Below are positions 25,005 through 34,349 of a stretch of DNA of 45,754 nucleotides, piece after piece. The notes under the pieces were generated by a model. It was not told the DNA's origin and did no database searches. It worked only from the letters and a program-made list of their open reading frames with translations. Origin of the DNA: Lentisphaeria bacterium (GTDB taxonomy: Bacteria; Verrucomicrobiota; Lentisphaeria; Oligosphaerales; Oligosphaeraceae); contig JAEEYQ010000065.1 of the NCBI GenBank assembly GCA_016288215.1, positions 1 to 45,754 on the forward strand. The letters run 5' to 3'. A program made the translations under genes and the position numbers. Position 1 is the first letter of the stretch, and every line of letters begins with the position of its first letter.

Positions 25005-27707
25005 TTATTGAGCTTCTGAATCGGCGCGGTTTGCCGTCGCAGGGGAAAGGTCAACGCCGAAGACGGCTTTGGGGTCAGGCAGCGGACCACCGTCCACGAA
25101 ACGGCTCATGGCCTCCGTCCATTCCGACGCTCGTTCCGGCATCAGTTCGTTGAGCAGATAGAAATAGCGTCTCACGGAGTCCGGGCTGGCGGAGACTTGC
25201 AGCCGCCTTGCGAGAATCATCGCCTCATAGCATTTGATGATGCGGCGGCCCTGGCCGACGATGGCCTCATGGATGGGATTGTCCGTCCCTCCGAAGCCAG
25301 GCATTCTTTCGACAAGAAGCCGGTTTTCGACCTTCAGCATGGCGTCTTTCAGTTCATCGAGTCTGTTTTCCCCCGCATTGATGCGGGCCGCCAACTCTTC
25401 CTTTTGAAGCGAGAACTCCAACGGTGCCCTCAAATCGAATGCCCGCAGGCTTTCATCGCAGTCGATGAGCGTTCGCAGGTGCCTGCCGTCGGGACGGGAC
25501 GCGGACCACATGCAGTCCGCCGTAAACGGCAGAGAAGACCAGAGCCACATGTGTTCGCCCCAATGGGAGAACATCATGCCAAGGTTCTCCGTCATGTCAG
25601 CGTGCTTGCGGAGCGCCTCGCTCCACATCACGGCGTTCAGCGGGAAATAGCCGCTGGCCGTCCCGATGGTCGGCCGATGCCACTTGCCGAGGAACCAATC
25701 CAGCCGTTCGACGATCTCACGCTGATCGTCCTCCGAGACCTTATAAACCCATGGACAGATGACGATATCCTTGGGAATCAAGGAGATAAGCTCTCCCTTC
25801 TCATCGGATTGGCGCAGCATGTCGTCCCAAACCATGATGGTGATGTTCGGATCCAGCGCCTTCAGCTTCTTGTACCACCAGTTCAGGTCTTCGGCGGCGA
25901 GTTCGGTCTTGCTGAGGCCGCGCTGAAGGCATCGTCTGTCCGTATTGCGGCGAATCACCTCGTCATGTCCGATATGGATGAAACGCGGATGATAGATCCG
26001 CACCACGTTCTCAAGCACAGACGAAAGCAGCTCGTAGGTTTCCGGGTCGCTTGGACAATAAGGCGACTGATGGGGCGAGAAGGGAACATAGTTGTAGTCA
26101 ATGGAAATGGTCATGCCGCCCTTGATCCGCCCTTTGGGAAGCACTCTAAGCTTCCAGGGGGCGTGGTCCTCCTCAAACAAGCGGCACGTCTTGCCTTCAA
26201 CGATCTCATAGTCCTTCCCTTCGATGTAGGTGAGGAGCCCGTTCCGGCTTCTCACGATGATCGGCTGATTGGCGGAACGGATGACATTGGGGTGCTTGAG
26301 TTGAATGAATTCCTGTGTCACACGAACCTGCTCGTCCTTGACCCAGACACCTTCGCAAAGGAACGGATTGCGGTCCGCCACGCCATATGCCCAGCCGCCG
26401 CCCTGCACCAGCGGGACGACTTCAAGATTGTACAGCCGCGCCGTCCGGATGAACTCCTGGGCATCGGCGAGATTTTGGTCGACGGGCCGATACCACCAGT
26501 TCATGTGTCCGTTCCAATAGCTCTCCACAATGACCATGTTGATTTTGAGGCGCGCCAGTTTTGAGCAAATCAGCTGGGGGTCCGCAAGTCCCATATAGGC
26601 GATGCGCCGTTTCTGTTCGGCCCAGTCACGGATCTCCGCCGCCGGTGCCCCTCCCCTCACATCCAGAAGCTGCCGAAGGGTCTGAAGGCCATAGTAGAGG
26701 CCGTCTCCTCCGGCCGCCGCCGTGATGGCAATCGCATCATGCGTAAGGGCCATGGCATAGGCGTCATACCCCTTGGCGGGCGCCGTGACATAGGCGGGCG
26801 CGGCCTCTGGCCTGCAAAGGGCAAGACGGTCGTGCTCCGAAAGGTCAAACCGAATCTCCGGAACGATGGTGAACCGTCGGCCAAATTCAACGGCAAGCTC
26901 TCCAAGCAGATGACGCAATGGCGCGGACGCATCAGACGGCGCATGGAAGCCCATGCCCCTGACCAGCAGAAACTCATCGTCATCGAGCTTTCTAACCTCT
27001 TGCACTTCAGGAACTACGCCAGTAAGCACGGCATGGGTCCGCTGCTTCGTCACCAAAGGAGACAGCTGCTCCCAAATGACATCGGCGATGGCTTCCATGC
27101 CTCGGTCGCCGGGATGCCAGTTGACTCCGTTGTCGCGGTATCCCATGCCATCCATGGACGGAATTCCGCCAAGGGGATTGATGTTCGCGAATGCCACCCC
27201 CTCGCCTTTCGCTGCGGCGTGCATAAAATCGCCACCTGGACATTTCCACGGACTGACGCAGACAATCGCCGCGGTCGGATAGGCCGCCTTCAGCCCCGTG
27301 ATGATTGCCCTGTAGCGTTTTGAGGCCTCCGCAGCGTCAAGGGTCTGTCGATAGTTGTCCCCTATCTGGAGGATGACCGCATCGGCGGTCTTCGGCAACT
27401 GTGGAGGCAGGGTGCCGATGTTGGCTTCATCCACGACTCCAGTTATGAAAAGCCTGTGCTCCTTTCCCGTGGCCGCGTTGAGCTTTTTCAACAAAAGGTG
27501 GGCGTAGTCGTTTTCCTCGGCGCTGGCCGCCATGCCATGGTTTGCCTCCCAACCCAGACTCGGCACGGCGCCGTGGCACGCCAACGAATTGCCGATGACA
27601 AGCAAGGTGCCGACTTCAGCCGTGGTCGCGGCGGAACGGATGGCGGCGCAGCCGGTCATGAAAACGGCGGCCAAGGCCACGATCGATGTCAGGACAATCT
27701 TCTTCAT
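25005..27707 (-). CDS. SGNH-hydrolase/GH20-like bimodular lipoprotein
   Basis: 900 residues from ATG 27707, where GGAGAGAG precedes a lipoprotein signal (LAAVFMTGC, lipidated Cys20). The N-terminal domain (about 33-220) looks like an SGNH esterase: GNSLACHG with nucleophile Ser41 and GVNWHPGDRG with His198. A GH20b-like domain (about 280-360, FTIVPEIRF...ADGLYYGLQTLRQLL type) leads into a TIM barrel with FIHIGHDEV, the GH20 catalytic pair Asp582-Glu583. GH20 enzymes remove terminal N-acetylhexosamines with the substrate acetamido group as nucleophile. Joining an esterase or deacetylase module to it suggests processing of O-acetylated or modified amino sugars (inference). It follows lnt, whose product would acylate it, by 67 bases. 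Confidence 0.82.
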   Translation of the reverse strand: MKKIVLTSIVALAAVFMTGCAAIRSAATTAEVGTLLVIGNSLACHGAVPSLGWEANHGMAASAEENDYAHLLLKKLNAATGKEHRLFITGVVDEANIGTLPPQLPKTADAVILQIGDNYRQTLDAAEASKRYRAIITGLKAAYPTAAIVCVSPWKCPGGDFMHAAAKGEGVAFANINPLGGIPSMDGMGYRDNGVNWHPGDRGMEAIADVIWEQLSPLVTKQRTHAVLTGVVPEVQEVRKLDDDEFLLVRGMGFHAPSDASAPLRHLLGELAVEFGRRFTIVPEIRFDLSEHDRLALCRPEAAPAYVTAPAKGYDAYAMALTHDAIAITAAAGGDGLYYGLQTLRQLLDVRGGAPAAEIRDWAEQKRRIAYMGLADPQLICSKLARLKINMVIVESYWNGHMNWWYRPVDQNLADAQEFIRTARLYNLEVVPLVQGGGWAYGVADRNPFLCEGVWVKDEQVRVTQEFIQLKHPNVIRSANQPIIVRSRNGLLTYIEGKDYEIVEGKTCRLFEEDHAPWKLRVLPKGRIKGGMTISIDYNYVPFSPHQSPYCPSDPETYELLSSVLENVVRIYHPRFIHIGHDEVIRRNTDRRCLQRGLSKTELAAEDLNWWYKKLKALDPNITIMVWDDMLRQSDEKGELISLIPKDIVICPWVYKVSEDDQREIVERLDWFLGKWHRPTIGTASGYFPLNAVMWSEALRKHADMTENLGMMFSHWGEHMWLWSSLPFTADCMWSASRPDGRHLRTLIDCDESLRAFDLRAPLEFSLQKEELAARINAGENRLDELKDAMLKVENRLLVERMPGFGGTDNPIHEAIVGQGRRIIKCYEAMILARRLQVSASPDSVRRYFYLLNELMPERASEWTEAMSRFVDGGPLPDPKAVFGVDLSPATANRADSEAQ

Positions 27708-27774
27708 GTCAACTCTCTCCATATGAAAATTCCATGTCTGCAGATCCTTCCACGGCCCCATGGCACTTCCGATT

Positions 27775-29541
27775 TCATGGATGTTTGGCGGTGGCGGGCG
27801 GCTTCGTTGCGGTGATGCGATGGAAACGGGCCCTCTTCAGGACAAACCAGTCGGCGACGCCTTTTCCGATGCCCCCCAAGGTCAGCAGCAGACAGAGCGC
27901 GGCGAACCAGTCGCCATATTTTGTGTAACATGTTGTACCCCAATCACTTATAGGAACAGCATAGACAGCGGAGCCCGCGATGAAATCGCTGTCGTGCCCA
28001 TCATCGCGCAGCTGGCCGAGAACCTGTCCGTCTGGCGCGACCAAGCAGGTGTGGCTGTTGTTTCCCGAGCGGAGGAAGGGTCGGCGGTTCTCCACGGCGC
28101 GGAGCACCACATGGCTGGCATGCTGCGCCGCCCCGCTGCTGTGTCCGTACCATGAATCGTTGGTGATGGTCATGAGGAGGTGGGCGCCTTGGCGGACGAA
28201 GGTGCGGCTGATTTCCGGAAAGGCGTCCTCAAAACAGATGTTAACGCCTGCCTGAGCGCCTTTTGCGAGTTTGAACAGGTGAAAGGACTTGCCCGGAGTC
28301 AGGTCCCGTCCCATTCCAATCATCTCCACAAGCCAAGGGAAGATGCTGCCAAGGGGGGTGAACTCCCCAAAGGGAACCCGATGGACTTTGTCATAGTAGT
28401 CGATGACTTCATTGTCCGCATTGAGGAGGAAAGCGCTGTTGAAGAGGCGGATGTCCTCCGGGCCGCCGTCGCCGTATCGGTATTGGATGGCGCCCAGCAG
28501 GAGGGGGGTCTGGATGTCTTCCAGCAGGGTCTTCAGGGCGTAACGATACTCTGGCTCGTCCAATGGAACGGGCACGGCGCATTCGGGCCACAGCACGAGG
28601 TCCACAGGGGAGTCGGCGCTGGCCAACCCCTGCCGAGTCAGCCCCAAATAGGTCCGCTGCGCCTCCTCATACTGCTCCTGCGTCCATTCGCGGCATTGGG
28701 GCTGGTTGCCTTGAACCGCCAGCACATTCAGCGTGGGAGTGCCCTCCGCCGGATAAGCCATCGGCCTCATGCCCATGAAAACGGCCGGCAGACAGGCGGC
28801 AGCCACGCTGAGCCAATGCCACGGGAACCCGCGGCGAGCCGGCGCCAGCCATGACTGAAGCAGCAGGGCGCATTCACCGCAAACCACGCCGTTCACCCCG
28901 ACCATCCAGCAGGACACCCCATGGACTCCCGTGACGGAGGCCAGCTGAATCACGGCGGGATGGCTCCATTGGCTGACTCCCAACTGGTCCCACGGGAAGC
29001 CGCTCAAAAGCCAGCCGCGAATCCATTCCAGCGATGTCCACAAAACTGCGGAAAACCATGCTAATATACTTATTATCAATGACTTACGGATGAACAGAAA
29101 GCCGCAGCCGGGGAATTTCACACGTCCCCGGTCCTGAGTCAGCCGCCACGCCATGGAACTTGTCAACGCATACCAGCAGGCGGGGAAGAGCGCACACCAC
29201 AGCGACAGTAGATAGCCGGCTCCGAAGCCCACTTCGTTCAGCCAATGAAGCGCCGTCGCAAAATGAACATAGCCAAAGAGATAGCCAACAGCCAGCCGTT
29301 CCTTCCACAGTCGTGGCTGCGGCACCAGCAGCAACGGCACCAAGGCAATCCAGCCCAGACAGGACAGCCCCGCTGGCGGAAACGCCAGACTGAGCAGGCA
29401 TCCGGACACCACCGCCGCCAGACAGCGCCACTGGAACAGGCTGCGGCAGATTCCGCGAAGATTCTCCCCCTCCATCGCCCCCTGTGGAGGCGCGTCGGAA
29501 GTCCCCTGCCCCGCCGCCGTTTTGGTCTTGTCCTTTTTCAT
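27775..29541 (-). CDS. lnt: Apolipoprotein N-acyltransferase
   Basis: 588 residues. About six to eight membrane helices (about 40-260) are followed by a nitrilase-like periplasmic domain with the catalytic triad in place: Glu320 (LWPECAVP), Lys385 (YDKVHRVPFGEFTP) and Cys436 (VNICFEDAFPE). A final helix lies near 545-565. The enzyme adds the third acyl chain to lipoproteins. A polar N-terminal tail of about 30 residues and an insertion around residues 138-160 are longer than in typical homologues. That insertion is encoded across a copy of the 19-bp motif (29069-29087; residues RKSLIIS), so a repeat may have entered the gene in frame. It is followed by the SGNH-GH20 lipoprotein gene. Confidence 0.95.
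   Translation of the reverse strand: MKKDKTKTAAGQGTSDAPPQGAMEGENLRGICRSLFQWRCLAAVVSGCLLSLAFPPAGLSCLGWIALVPLLLVPQPRLWKERLAVGYLFGYVHFATALHWLNEVGFGAGYLLSLWCALFPACWYALTSSMAWRLTQDRGRVKFPGCGFLFIRKSLIISILAWFSAVLWTSLEWIRGWLLSGFPWDQLGVSQWSHPAVIQLASVTGVHGVSCWMVGVNGVVCGECALLLQSWLAPARRGFPWHWLSVAAACLPAVFMGMRPMAYPAEGTPTLNVLAVQGNQPQCREWTQEQYEEAQRTYLGLTRQGLASADSPVDLVLWPECAVPVPLDEPEYRYALKTLLEDIQTPLLLGAIQYRYGDGGPEDIRLFNSAFLLNADNEVIDYYDKVHRVPFGEFTPLGSIFPWLVEMIGMGRDLTPGKSFHLFKLAKGAQAGVNICFEDAFPEISRTFVRQGAHLLMTITNDSWYGHSSGAAQHASHVVLRAVENRRPFLRSGNNSHTCLVAPDGQVLGQLRDDGHDSDFIAGSAVYAVPISDWGTTCYTKYGDWFAALCLLLTLGGIGKGVADWFVLKRARFHRITATKPPATAKHP
29069..29087 (+). repeat. 19-bp oriented motif, copy 5 (inside lnt)
   Basis: CTTATTATCAATGACTTAC. 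It is the only full-consensus copy lying well inside a coding region and is locally much more AT-rich than the rest of lnt. Confidence 0.6.
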
Positions 29542-29614
29542 CTTTCTAAGTAACGATTCAGAAGGAGTCTACAGCACACACGGAAAGTCTGATCCTGAAG
29601 GGAAATTGGGCTGT

Positions 29615-30577
29615 TCACCAAATGGAGCGGGCTTTGGTGGACTCCAACGCCTTCTGGACGTTGTCCTCCAACTCGGGAAAGAAGTCCAACGACGTGGCCT
29701 CTTCGATGTCGTCGATGGTGGTCAATGCCGCCTCCAAATCCTCCTCGTCCCCCTCCTGATTGAACCGGAAGGCCAGTGCCCGCACGCCGTCCTCCATTTC
29801 ATCCACAATGATCTTGAAGAAGCCGGCGGGAATTGCCGTTCCATTTCCAATTACTTGATGTTCAGCATGATAGACAGGCCCGCAAAGCACCCACACCTCA
29901 TGGAAGCGGGCCACATAACTCGTCGCCTCCCGCTGTTCCAGCTGTTTCCACAACCCATCATTCAGCCGATGGCGCTGCGGGACGATGTTGGACATGAGGA
30001 AGGTCTGCCGCTGGGCGTCCAGCCCGTAGCAGTGTGCGATGCCCCAATTGGGCGCCATATGGCCGCGGTCGTAGCCGCTTCCCGTGTAATCGGAGGAGGC
30101 GACTTGGGCGATGGTCCGCAAGTCCGTCTCGAAGCTCTCCGGCCGCTCTCCCATGGGCGCATCCTTGACGACGCGCCGCAGCTTGTAGGCGACCCAGGCG
30201 GGATTCCGCATGATTTCGTCGTAGCCCACGCGGTAGGCGTTGTTGGTCAGAATCCGCAGGGTCTGGCTGCTGCGCGTCTTGGGGTCGCCGCCGTAAACCA
30301 TGGCGTCCTTTCCGCGATAGTCCGTCTTCACCACGTTGGCGTCAAAGAGCTCCCACACATCGGAAAGCAGTTCTCCCGTGGTGATGGGCTCATCGCCATG
30401 TTGGTATTGGTAAAGGAGATAGCGTACTTCCTGCCGTCGCGACGGCGGCGTCAGCCACACGCCGACGCCTCCTCCGCCCACCAGTGCCAGAAGCACCGCG
30501 AAGACGGCGCATTTTCCACGGGTGAAAAATGACCCCGAAGATGCCTTCTTCTTCGTTGACGACCGTTTCTTCGCCAT
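29615..30577 (-). CDS. Membrane-anchored DNA/RNA non-specific endonuclease (DRGH family)
   Basis: 320 residues from ATG 30577 (GAGGGAG just upstream). A Lys/Ser-rich cytoplasmic start and one membrane helix (about 23-41, CAVFAVLLALVGGGGVGV) anchor the protein. The nuclease core carries YDRGHMAP with catalytic His173, MSNIVPQ (Asn197) and LNDGLWKQLE (Asn206, Glu214), the beta-beta-alpha-metal fold of NucA and mitochondrial EndoG. It would degrade nucleic acid outside the cytoplasm, for nutrition or DNA turnover. No immunity gene is adjacent, consistent with an exported enzyme. It sits between metG and lnt with gaps of 61 and 73 bases, so these three may share a transcript. Confidence 0.92.
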   Translation of the reverse strand: MAKKRSSTKKKASSGSFFTRGKCAVFAVLLALVGGGGVGVWLTPPSRRQEVRYLLYQYQHGDEPITTGELLSDVWELFDANVVKTDYRGKDAMVYGGDPKTRSSQTLRILTNNAYRVGYDEIMRNPAWVAYKLRRVVKDAPMGERPESFETDLRTIAQVASSDYTGSGYDRGHMAPNWGIAHCYGLDAQRQTFLMSNIVPQRHRLNDGLWKQLEQREATSYVARFHEVWVLCGPVYHAEHQVIGNGTAIPAGFFKIIVDEMEDGVRALAFRFNQEGDEEDLEAALTTIDDIEEATSLDFFPELEDNVQKALESTKARSIW

Positions 30578-30638
30578 GACTCCCTCGCTCAAAAACTTGC
30601 CGTGTGCCGTCTATCCAGCAGCGCCAGCGGAATCGTCT

Positions 30639-32609
30639 TCAGCCGACGACGGCTCCAGAGGGCAGCGGTCCGTCCAATGTGACCAGCCGCAGCTCGGTTC
30701 CTGCGGAGGCCGCCAGAAGCATGCCCTGCGACTCCACGCCGCACAGCGTGGCCGGCTTCAGGTTGTAGACGACGACGATGGTCTTCCCCACCAGCTCCTC
30801 CGGCTTGTAGTGCTCCGCGATGCCCGACACAATCTGGCGGGTCTCCTCACCCAGCCGCAACTGGAGGCGAAGCAGTTTCTTTGATTTTGGAACTGCTTCT
30901 GCCGCAATGACTTCTGCTGTCTTCAGACAGACCTTCTGTACTTGATCGATGGTAATCAGCTCACAGGGAGTCTCCTGGCGGGCCATCTCCGCCTCCGCCG
31001 CTTTCTTCGCGGCGGCCTCCAGTCGGTCCGCCTCCTCCCGCATCTTCTTGTCCGCCTCCACCAACGGCTTCAGATCCACCTTCTGGAACAGGATGCCCAG
31101 TTCGCCGAGCTTCGCCCCCTCCTCCAGCTGATTCCAGACGGACAGCGTCTCAATGTGCGGCACCACTTGCTCCTCCGACATGCCCAAGGCCCGCCGCAGC
31201 AGCCCCATCTTGCCCGGCATGGCGGGATACAGCAGGCCAGAGGTGATCCGCAGACATTCCATCGCATTGCGCAGCACTTGCTTAAGGTCATCGATGCGGC
31301 CTTCCTTCGCCAATTTCCACGGCGCCATTTGGTCAAAATAGCGGTTGCCTTCGCGGACTGCCTCCATGACCGTCGCCAGTCCCAAGTCCAACGTCATGGT
31401 GCGGACGGCTTTGCTCATGGCGGCGGCCGCCTTCAGGCACTTGTCCATCAGCTCCTGATTCTGCTCGTTGGCCACGGCCGCCGGTGGCGTGATGCCGTCC
31501 AGATTCTTGGTGACCATGGTGACGACGCGGCTGGCCAGGTTGCCCAGACTGTTGGCCAAGTCCGCGTTGTAGCGGGTGGCGAACAGCAGTTCCGTGAAGT
31601 CCGCGTCCTGTCCCAAGCTCATGGCCGCCATGAGGTAATAGCGGAAGGCATCGACGCCGTAGGTGTCAATCATGTCCATGGGATTGATGACGTTATGCAG
31701 GGACTTGCTCATCTTGGCTCCGCCGACCAGCCACCAGCCGTGGGCGAAGATGGTCTCCGGCAGCGGCACGCCCATGGCCATCAGCATGGTGGGCCAGTAG
31801 ACGGAATGAGTGGTCAGGATGTCCTTGCCAATCAGATGATAGGAGGCCGGCCACCATTTGCTGAACTCGGCGTCGTTGGCGCGATAGCCCACCGCGCTGA
31901 TGTAGTTGACCAGCGCGTCAAACCAGACGTAGGTCACATAGTCCTTGTCAAACGGCAGCTCGATGCCCCAGTTCAGGCGGCTCTTCGGTCGGCTGATGCA
32001 TAGATCCCCCAAGGGGCCCTTCCGCAGGAAGCCAAGGGTCTCATTATAGCGGGTCTCCGGCATGATGAAGCCTGGATGCGCCTCAATGTAGTCGATGAGC
32101 TGCTGCTGGTATTGGCTCATGCGGAAAGAATAGCTGCGCTCCTCCAGTTCCTCCACGGGGCGATGGCAGTCCGGACAGCAGCCGTCAACCAGATCCTTCT
32201 CCGTGAAGAAGCGCTCGCAGGGCACGCAATACCATCCTTTGTAGCTGCCTTGGTAGATGAGGCCCCGATCATACAGATCCTGCAGAATCGCCTGCACAAT
32301 CGTCTTGTGACGGGGCTCCGTGGTGCGGATGAAATCGTCGTTGGTGATGTCCAGCCGCTTCCAAAGCTCAAGGAAACGGACCACAGTGGCGTCGCAGTGC
32401 TCCTGCGGAGTCACCCCGTTCTTCTTCGCCGCCTGCTGGACCTTCTGTCCATGTTCGTCCGTTCCCGTCAGAAAGTGGGTGGGCTCCCCGAGAAGGCGGT
32501 GGTATCTGGCCAGCACATCCGCGAGAATGGTCGTGTAGGCATGGCCGATATGGGGTTTGTCATTGACGTAGTAGATTGGTGTCGTGATGTAGAATGTGTC
32601 TTTGCCCAT
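30639..32609 (-). CDS. metG: Methionyl-tRNA synthetase
   Basis: 656 residues from ATG 32609; a GTG three codons upstream overlaps the GAGGTG ribosome-binding site and was rejected. HIGH appears as PHIGHAYTT (residues 19-27) and KMSKS as GAKMSKSLHN near 300. The zinc-knuckle region has CVPC (about 128) and CCPDC (about 145). From about 548 to the end a tRNA-binding OB-fold domain (ITIDQVQKVCLKTAEVIAAE...GIAEHYKPEELVGKTIVVVYNLKPA) is fused, as in many bacterial dimeric forms. It charges tRNA-Met. It is preceded by an AT-rich promoter region and the terminator of the ABC-permease gene. Confidence 0.97.
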   Translation of the reverse strand: MGKDTFYITTPIYYVNDKPHIGHAYTTILADVLARYHRLLGEPTHFLTGTDEHGQKVQQAAKKNGVTPQEHCDATVVRFLELWKRLDITNDDFIRTTEPRHKTIVQAILQDLYDRGLIYQGSYKGWYCVPCERFFTEKDLVDGCCPDCHRPVEELEERSYSFRMSQYQQQLIDYIEAHPGFIMPETRYNETLGFLRKGPLGDLCISRPKSRLNWGIELPFDKDYVTYVWFDALVNYISAVGYRANDAEFSKWWPASYHLIGKDILTTHSVYWPTMLMAMGVPLPETIFAHGWWLVGGAKMSKSLHNVINPMDMIDTYGVDAFRYYLMAAMSLGQDADFTELLFATRYNADLANSLGNLASRVVTMVTKNLDGITPPAAVANEQNQELMDKCLKAAAAMSKAVRTMTLDLGLATVMEAVREGNRYFDQMAPWKLAKEGRIDDLKQVLRNAMECLRITSGLLYPAMPGKMGLLRRALGMSEEQVVPHIETLSVWNQLEEGAKLGELGILFQKVDLKPLVEADKKMREEADRLEAAAKKAAEAEMARQETPCELITIDQVQKVCLKTAEVIAAEAVPKSKKLLRLQLRLGEETRQIVSGIAEHYKPEELVGKTIVVVYNLKPATLCGVESQGMLLAASAGTELRLVTLDGPLPSGAVVG

Positions 32610-32640
32610 TGTGGTCACCTCGTTGTCGCGGATCCCTCCG

Positions 32641-32668
32641 CCTATATATTCCTATTATTATATTCCAA
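32641..32668 (-). promoter_or_regulatory. Possible metG promoter
   Basis: TTGGAA, 16 bases, TATAGG on the minus strand, in an AT-rich island between the terminator at 32709-32742 and metG. A TATAAT within the spacer offers an alternative -10. Confidence 0.35.
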
Positions 32669-32708
32669 TTATATACGTTCTTGTTCAGAACTGCGCCCTG
32701 CAAAAGAA

Positions 32709-32742
32709 AACCGCCTGTGCCGGCTTCGGCGGGCAGGCGGTT
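32709..32742 (-). terminator. Intrinsic terminator after ABC permease
   Basis: AACCGCCTG and CAGGCGGTT form the outer stem, with an inner GCC-GAA-GC pairing; TTCTTTTG follows on the minus strand. It lies 28 bases beyond the permease stop. Confidence 0.85.
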
Positions 32743-32769
32743 GCAGACATGGGCTTTGCTGCCCTGAAA

Positions 32770-34170
32770 TCAATTGATGATCTGCGTGCCGACTTCCCGC
32801 TCCCAGAACATGGCGACGGCAAACACCATCAGCATGATGATCATCAGCACCACATAGATGCCGCCATAGACGACGTAGGTCACGGGAATGGCCACATTGG
32901 CCGACAAGGCATCCGCCATCCAGAAGAGCTGCCAGTTGGGGATGAGCGCATAAAATGCGCTCATGACGAAACTTCCGCCTGTCGGATAGGGATTGACATA
33001 GTTGCCGCCATCCGGAACCCGAGGCGGATTGTTCCCCCGCCGGAAGACAACCGACGTGAAGGCGGCGTCCAATCCCGTGGCCCCCGGCTCCACATCATCC
33101 CGCTCGTGGCGGATGTGAACCACAGACCACTTCTGGGTCTCCTTGTCATAGGTGGCCATGTATTCGGCGGGGGAGTCCAGGTCATTGGGATTCTTCTTCC
33201 AACCTTGACCATCCCGCCACATGGCCTCCGGACTCTCTCCAAGCACTTGCAACTCAACGGGTTTCGTCTGATCAGACCAGACAACGAAGCCCCATTCGTG
33301 ATCCAGATCAACGGGCCGCTCCCACTTGCCGACCTTCGTCATCTCCGTCGGCGCGAAGCGGTATTGGCACATCCACAGGGTGCCTTCGCCTTTGGGCACA
33401 GAGTCATACCACGGCTCGCGGGCCTGCCGCCCAAAGAGATAGTCGGACATCAGTCCCAACATGAACAGCACCAGGCACACCAGCAGATTGCTGACGAGAT
33501 TCAGCCGCGTGGAAAGCGCCGTGGCCAACGTGGCCATGGCCCACACGGAATACAGGATGAGAATCAGCGCGGGGATGCAGGTGGTGTTCAATCCCACATG
33601 GGCGCCCTGATAGTGGAGAAAATGGGCCAGAATGGTGACGATCGGCATCAGAATCAGCATGCAGATGACCGTGGTCATGGGGAAGGAGGAGCGGACCACA
33701 TAATTGTGGATGCCGGCCAGCACGAAGCTTAAGATGATGGCGCCGAAATAGATGCCCATCACGACGAAATCCATGCGGAACTGGTCCTGCGCCACTCGCA
33801 GGTTGATGAGCGTCGCCATGGCGGCCAGCGCCCAGAAACAGCTGACGGCTCCCAAAACGCCCAAAATCTTCGCCACGATGAACACGGGCCGCCGCACAGG
33901 TTTGGAGAGCAGAAGCAACGCCGTGCCGTTGTCGATTTCGCGGGAGATGGCATAGCTGGCGATGAGCACCGCCGTCACCCAGCCGAAAATCATGGTCGTC
34001 GCCATGGCGCTGTCCACGACCAGTTTCTCCTGGGCATGGAAATAGAACATGGTGAAGATCGGGAACAGTCCCATCATGCACATGGCGGTCAGCAGCACCA
34101 AAAGGAAAATGGGCTCCCGAAGGCTCTCGCGCATCGTGTTTTTGGCAATCTGATACAGTGCGGTGAACAT
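32770..34170 (-). CDS. ABC-2-type transporter permease without visible ATPase partner
   Basis: 466 residues. It begins FTALYQIAKNTMRESLREPIFLLVLL, typical of ABC-2 permeases, with TAVLIASYAISREIDNGTALLLLSKPVRRPVFIVAKILG as the characteristic loop between helices 2 and 3. Six or seven membrane segments are followed by an extracytoplasmic domain of about 150 residues (about 255-410, EPWYDSVPKGEG...), then the last helix and EREVGTQIIN. Such permeases normally pair with an ATP-binding protein; none lies within this window. The ATG has only AGG two bases upstream, and the usual ribosome-binding region is occupied by heptanucleotide repeats, so expression may be low or start differently. A terminator follows the gene. 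Confidence 0.82.
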   Translation of the reverse strand: MFTALYQIAKNTMRESLREPIFLLVLLTAMCMMGLFPIFTMFYFHAQEKLVVDSAMATTMIFGWVTAVLIASYAISREIDNGTALLLLSKPVRRPVFIVAKILGVLGAVSCFWALAAMATLINLRVAQDQFRMDFVVMGIYFGAIILSFVLAGIHNYVVRSSFPMTTVICMLILMPIVTILAHFLHYQGAHVGLNTTCIPALILILYSVWAMATLATALSTRLNLVSNLLVCLVLFMLGLMSDYLFGRQAREPWYDSVPKGEGTLWMCQYRFAPTEMTKVGKWERPVDLDHEWGFVVWSDQTKPVELQVLGESPEAMWRDGQGWKKNPNDLDSPAEYMATYDKETQKWSVVHIRHERDDVEPGATGLDAAFTSVVFRRGNNPPRVPDGGNYVNPYPTGGSFVMSAFYALIPNWQLFWMADALSANVAIPVTYVVYGGIYVVLMIIMLMVFAVAMFWEREVGTQIIN

Positions 34171-34176
34171 AACCTG

Positions 34177-34225
34177 TTGGAAATTAGGAATTTGGAATTA
34201 GAAATTAAGAATTTGAAATGTGAAA
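34177..34225. repeat. Degenerate heptanucleotide repeat array upstream of ABC permease
   Basis: Seven consecutive 7-base units (TTGGAAA, TTAGGAA, TTTGGAA, TTAGAAA, TTAAGAA, TTTGAAA, TGTGAAA), starting seven bases before the permease start codon. Confidence 0.7.
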
Positions 34226-34349
34226 TTCGGAACTGGCAGTCGAAAACGCCGAAGCCGCCCATTGGAGGTGCGGCACGTTTTCCACGGCCACGCCTTCACA
34301 CCACTTGCGGCGCGAGGCGTGTCCGAATTCCATATGAGACCAAACGGCG

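Noticed and set aside
29615..30577. DRGH nuclease as a toxin with immunity partner
   Set aside because: No small immunity gene is adjacent and the protein has a membrane anchor; its neighbours are metG and lnt.
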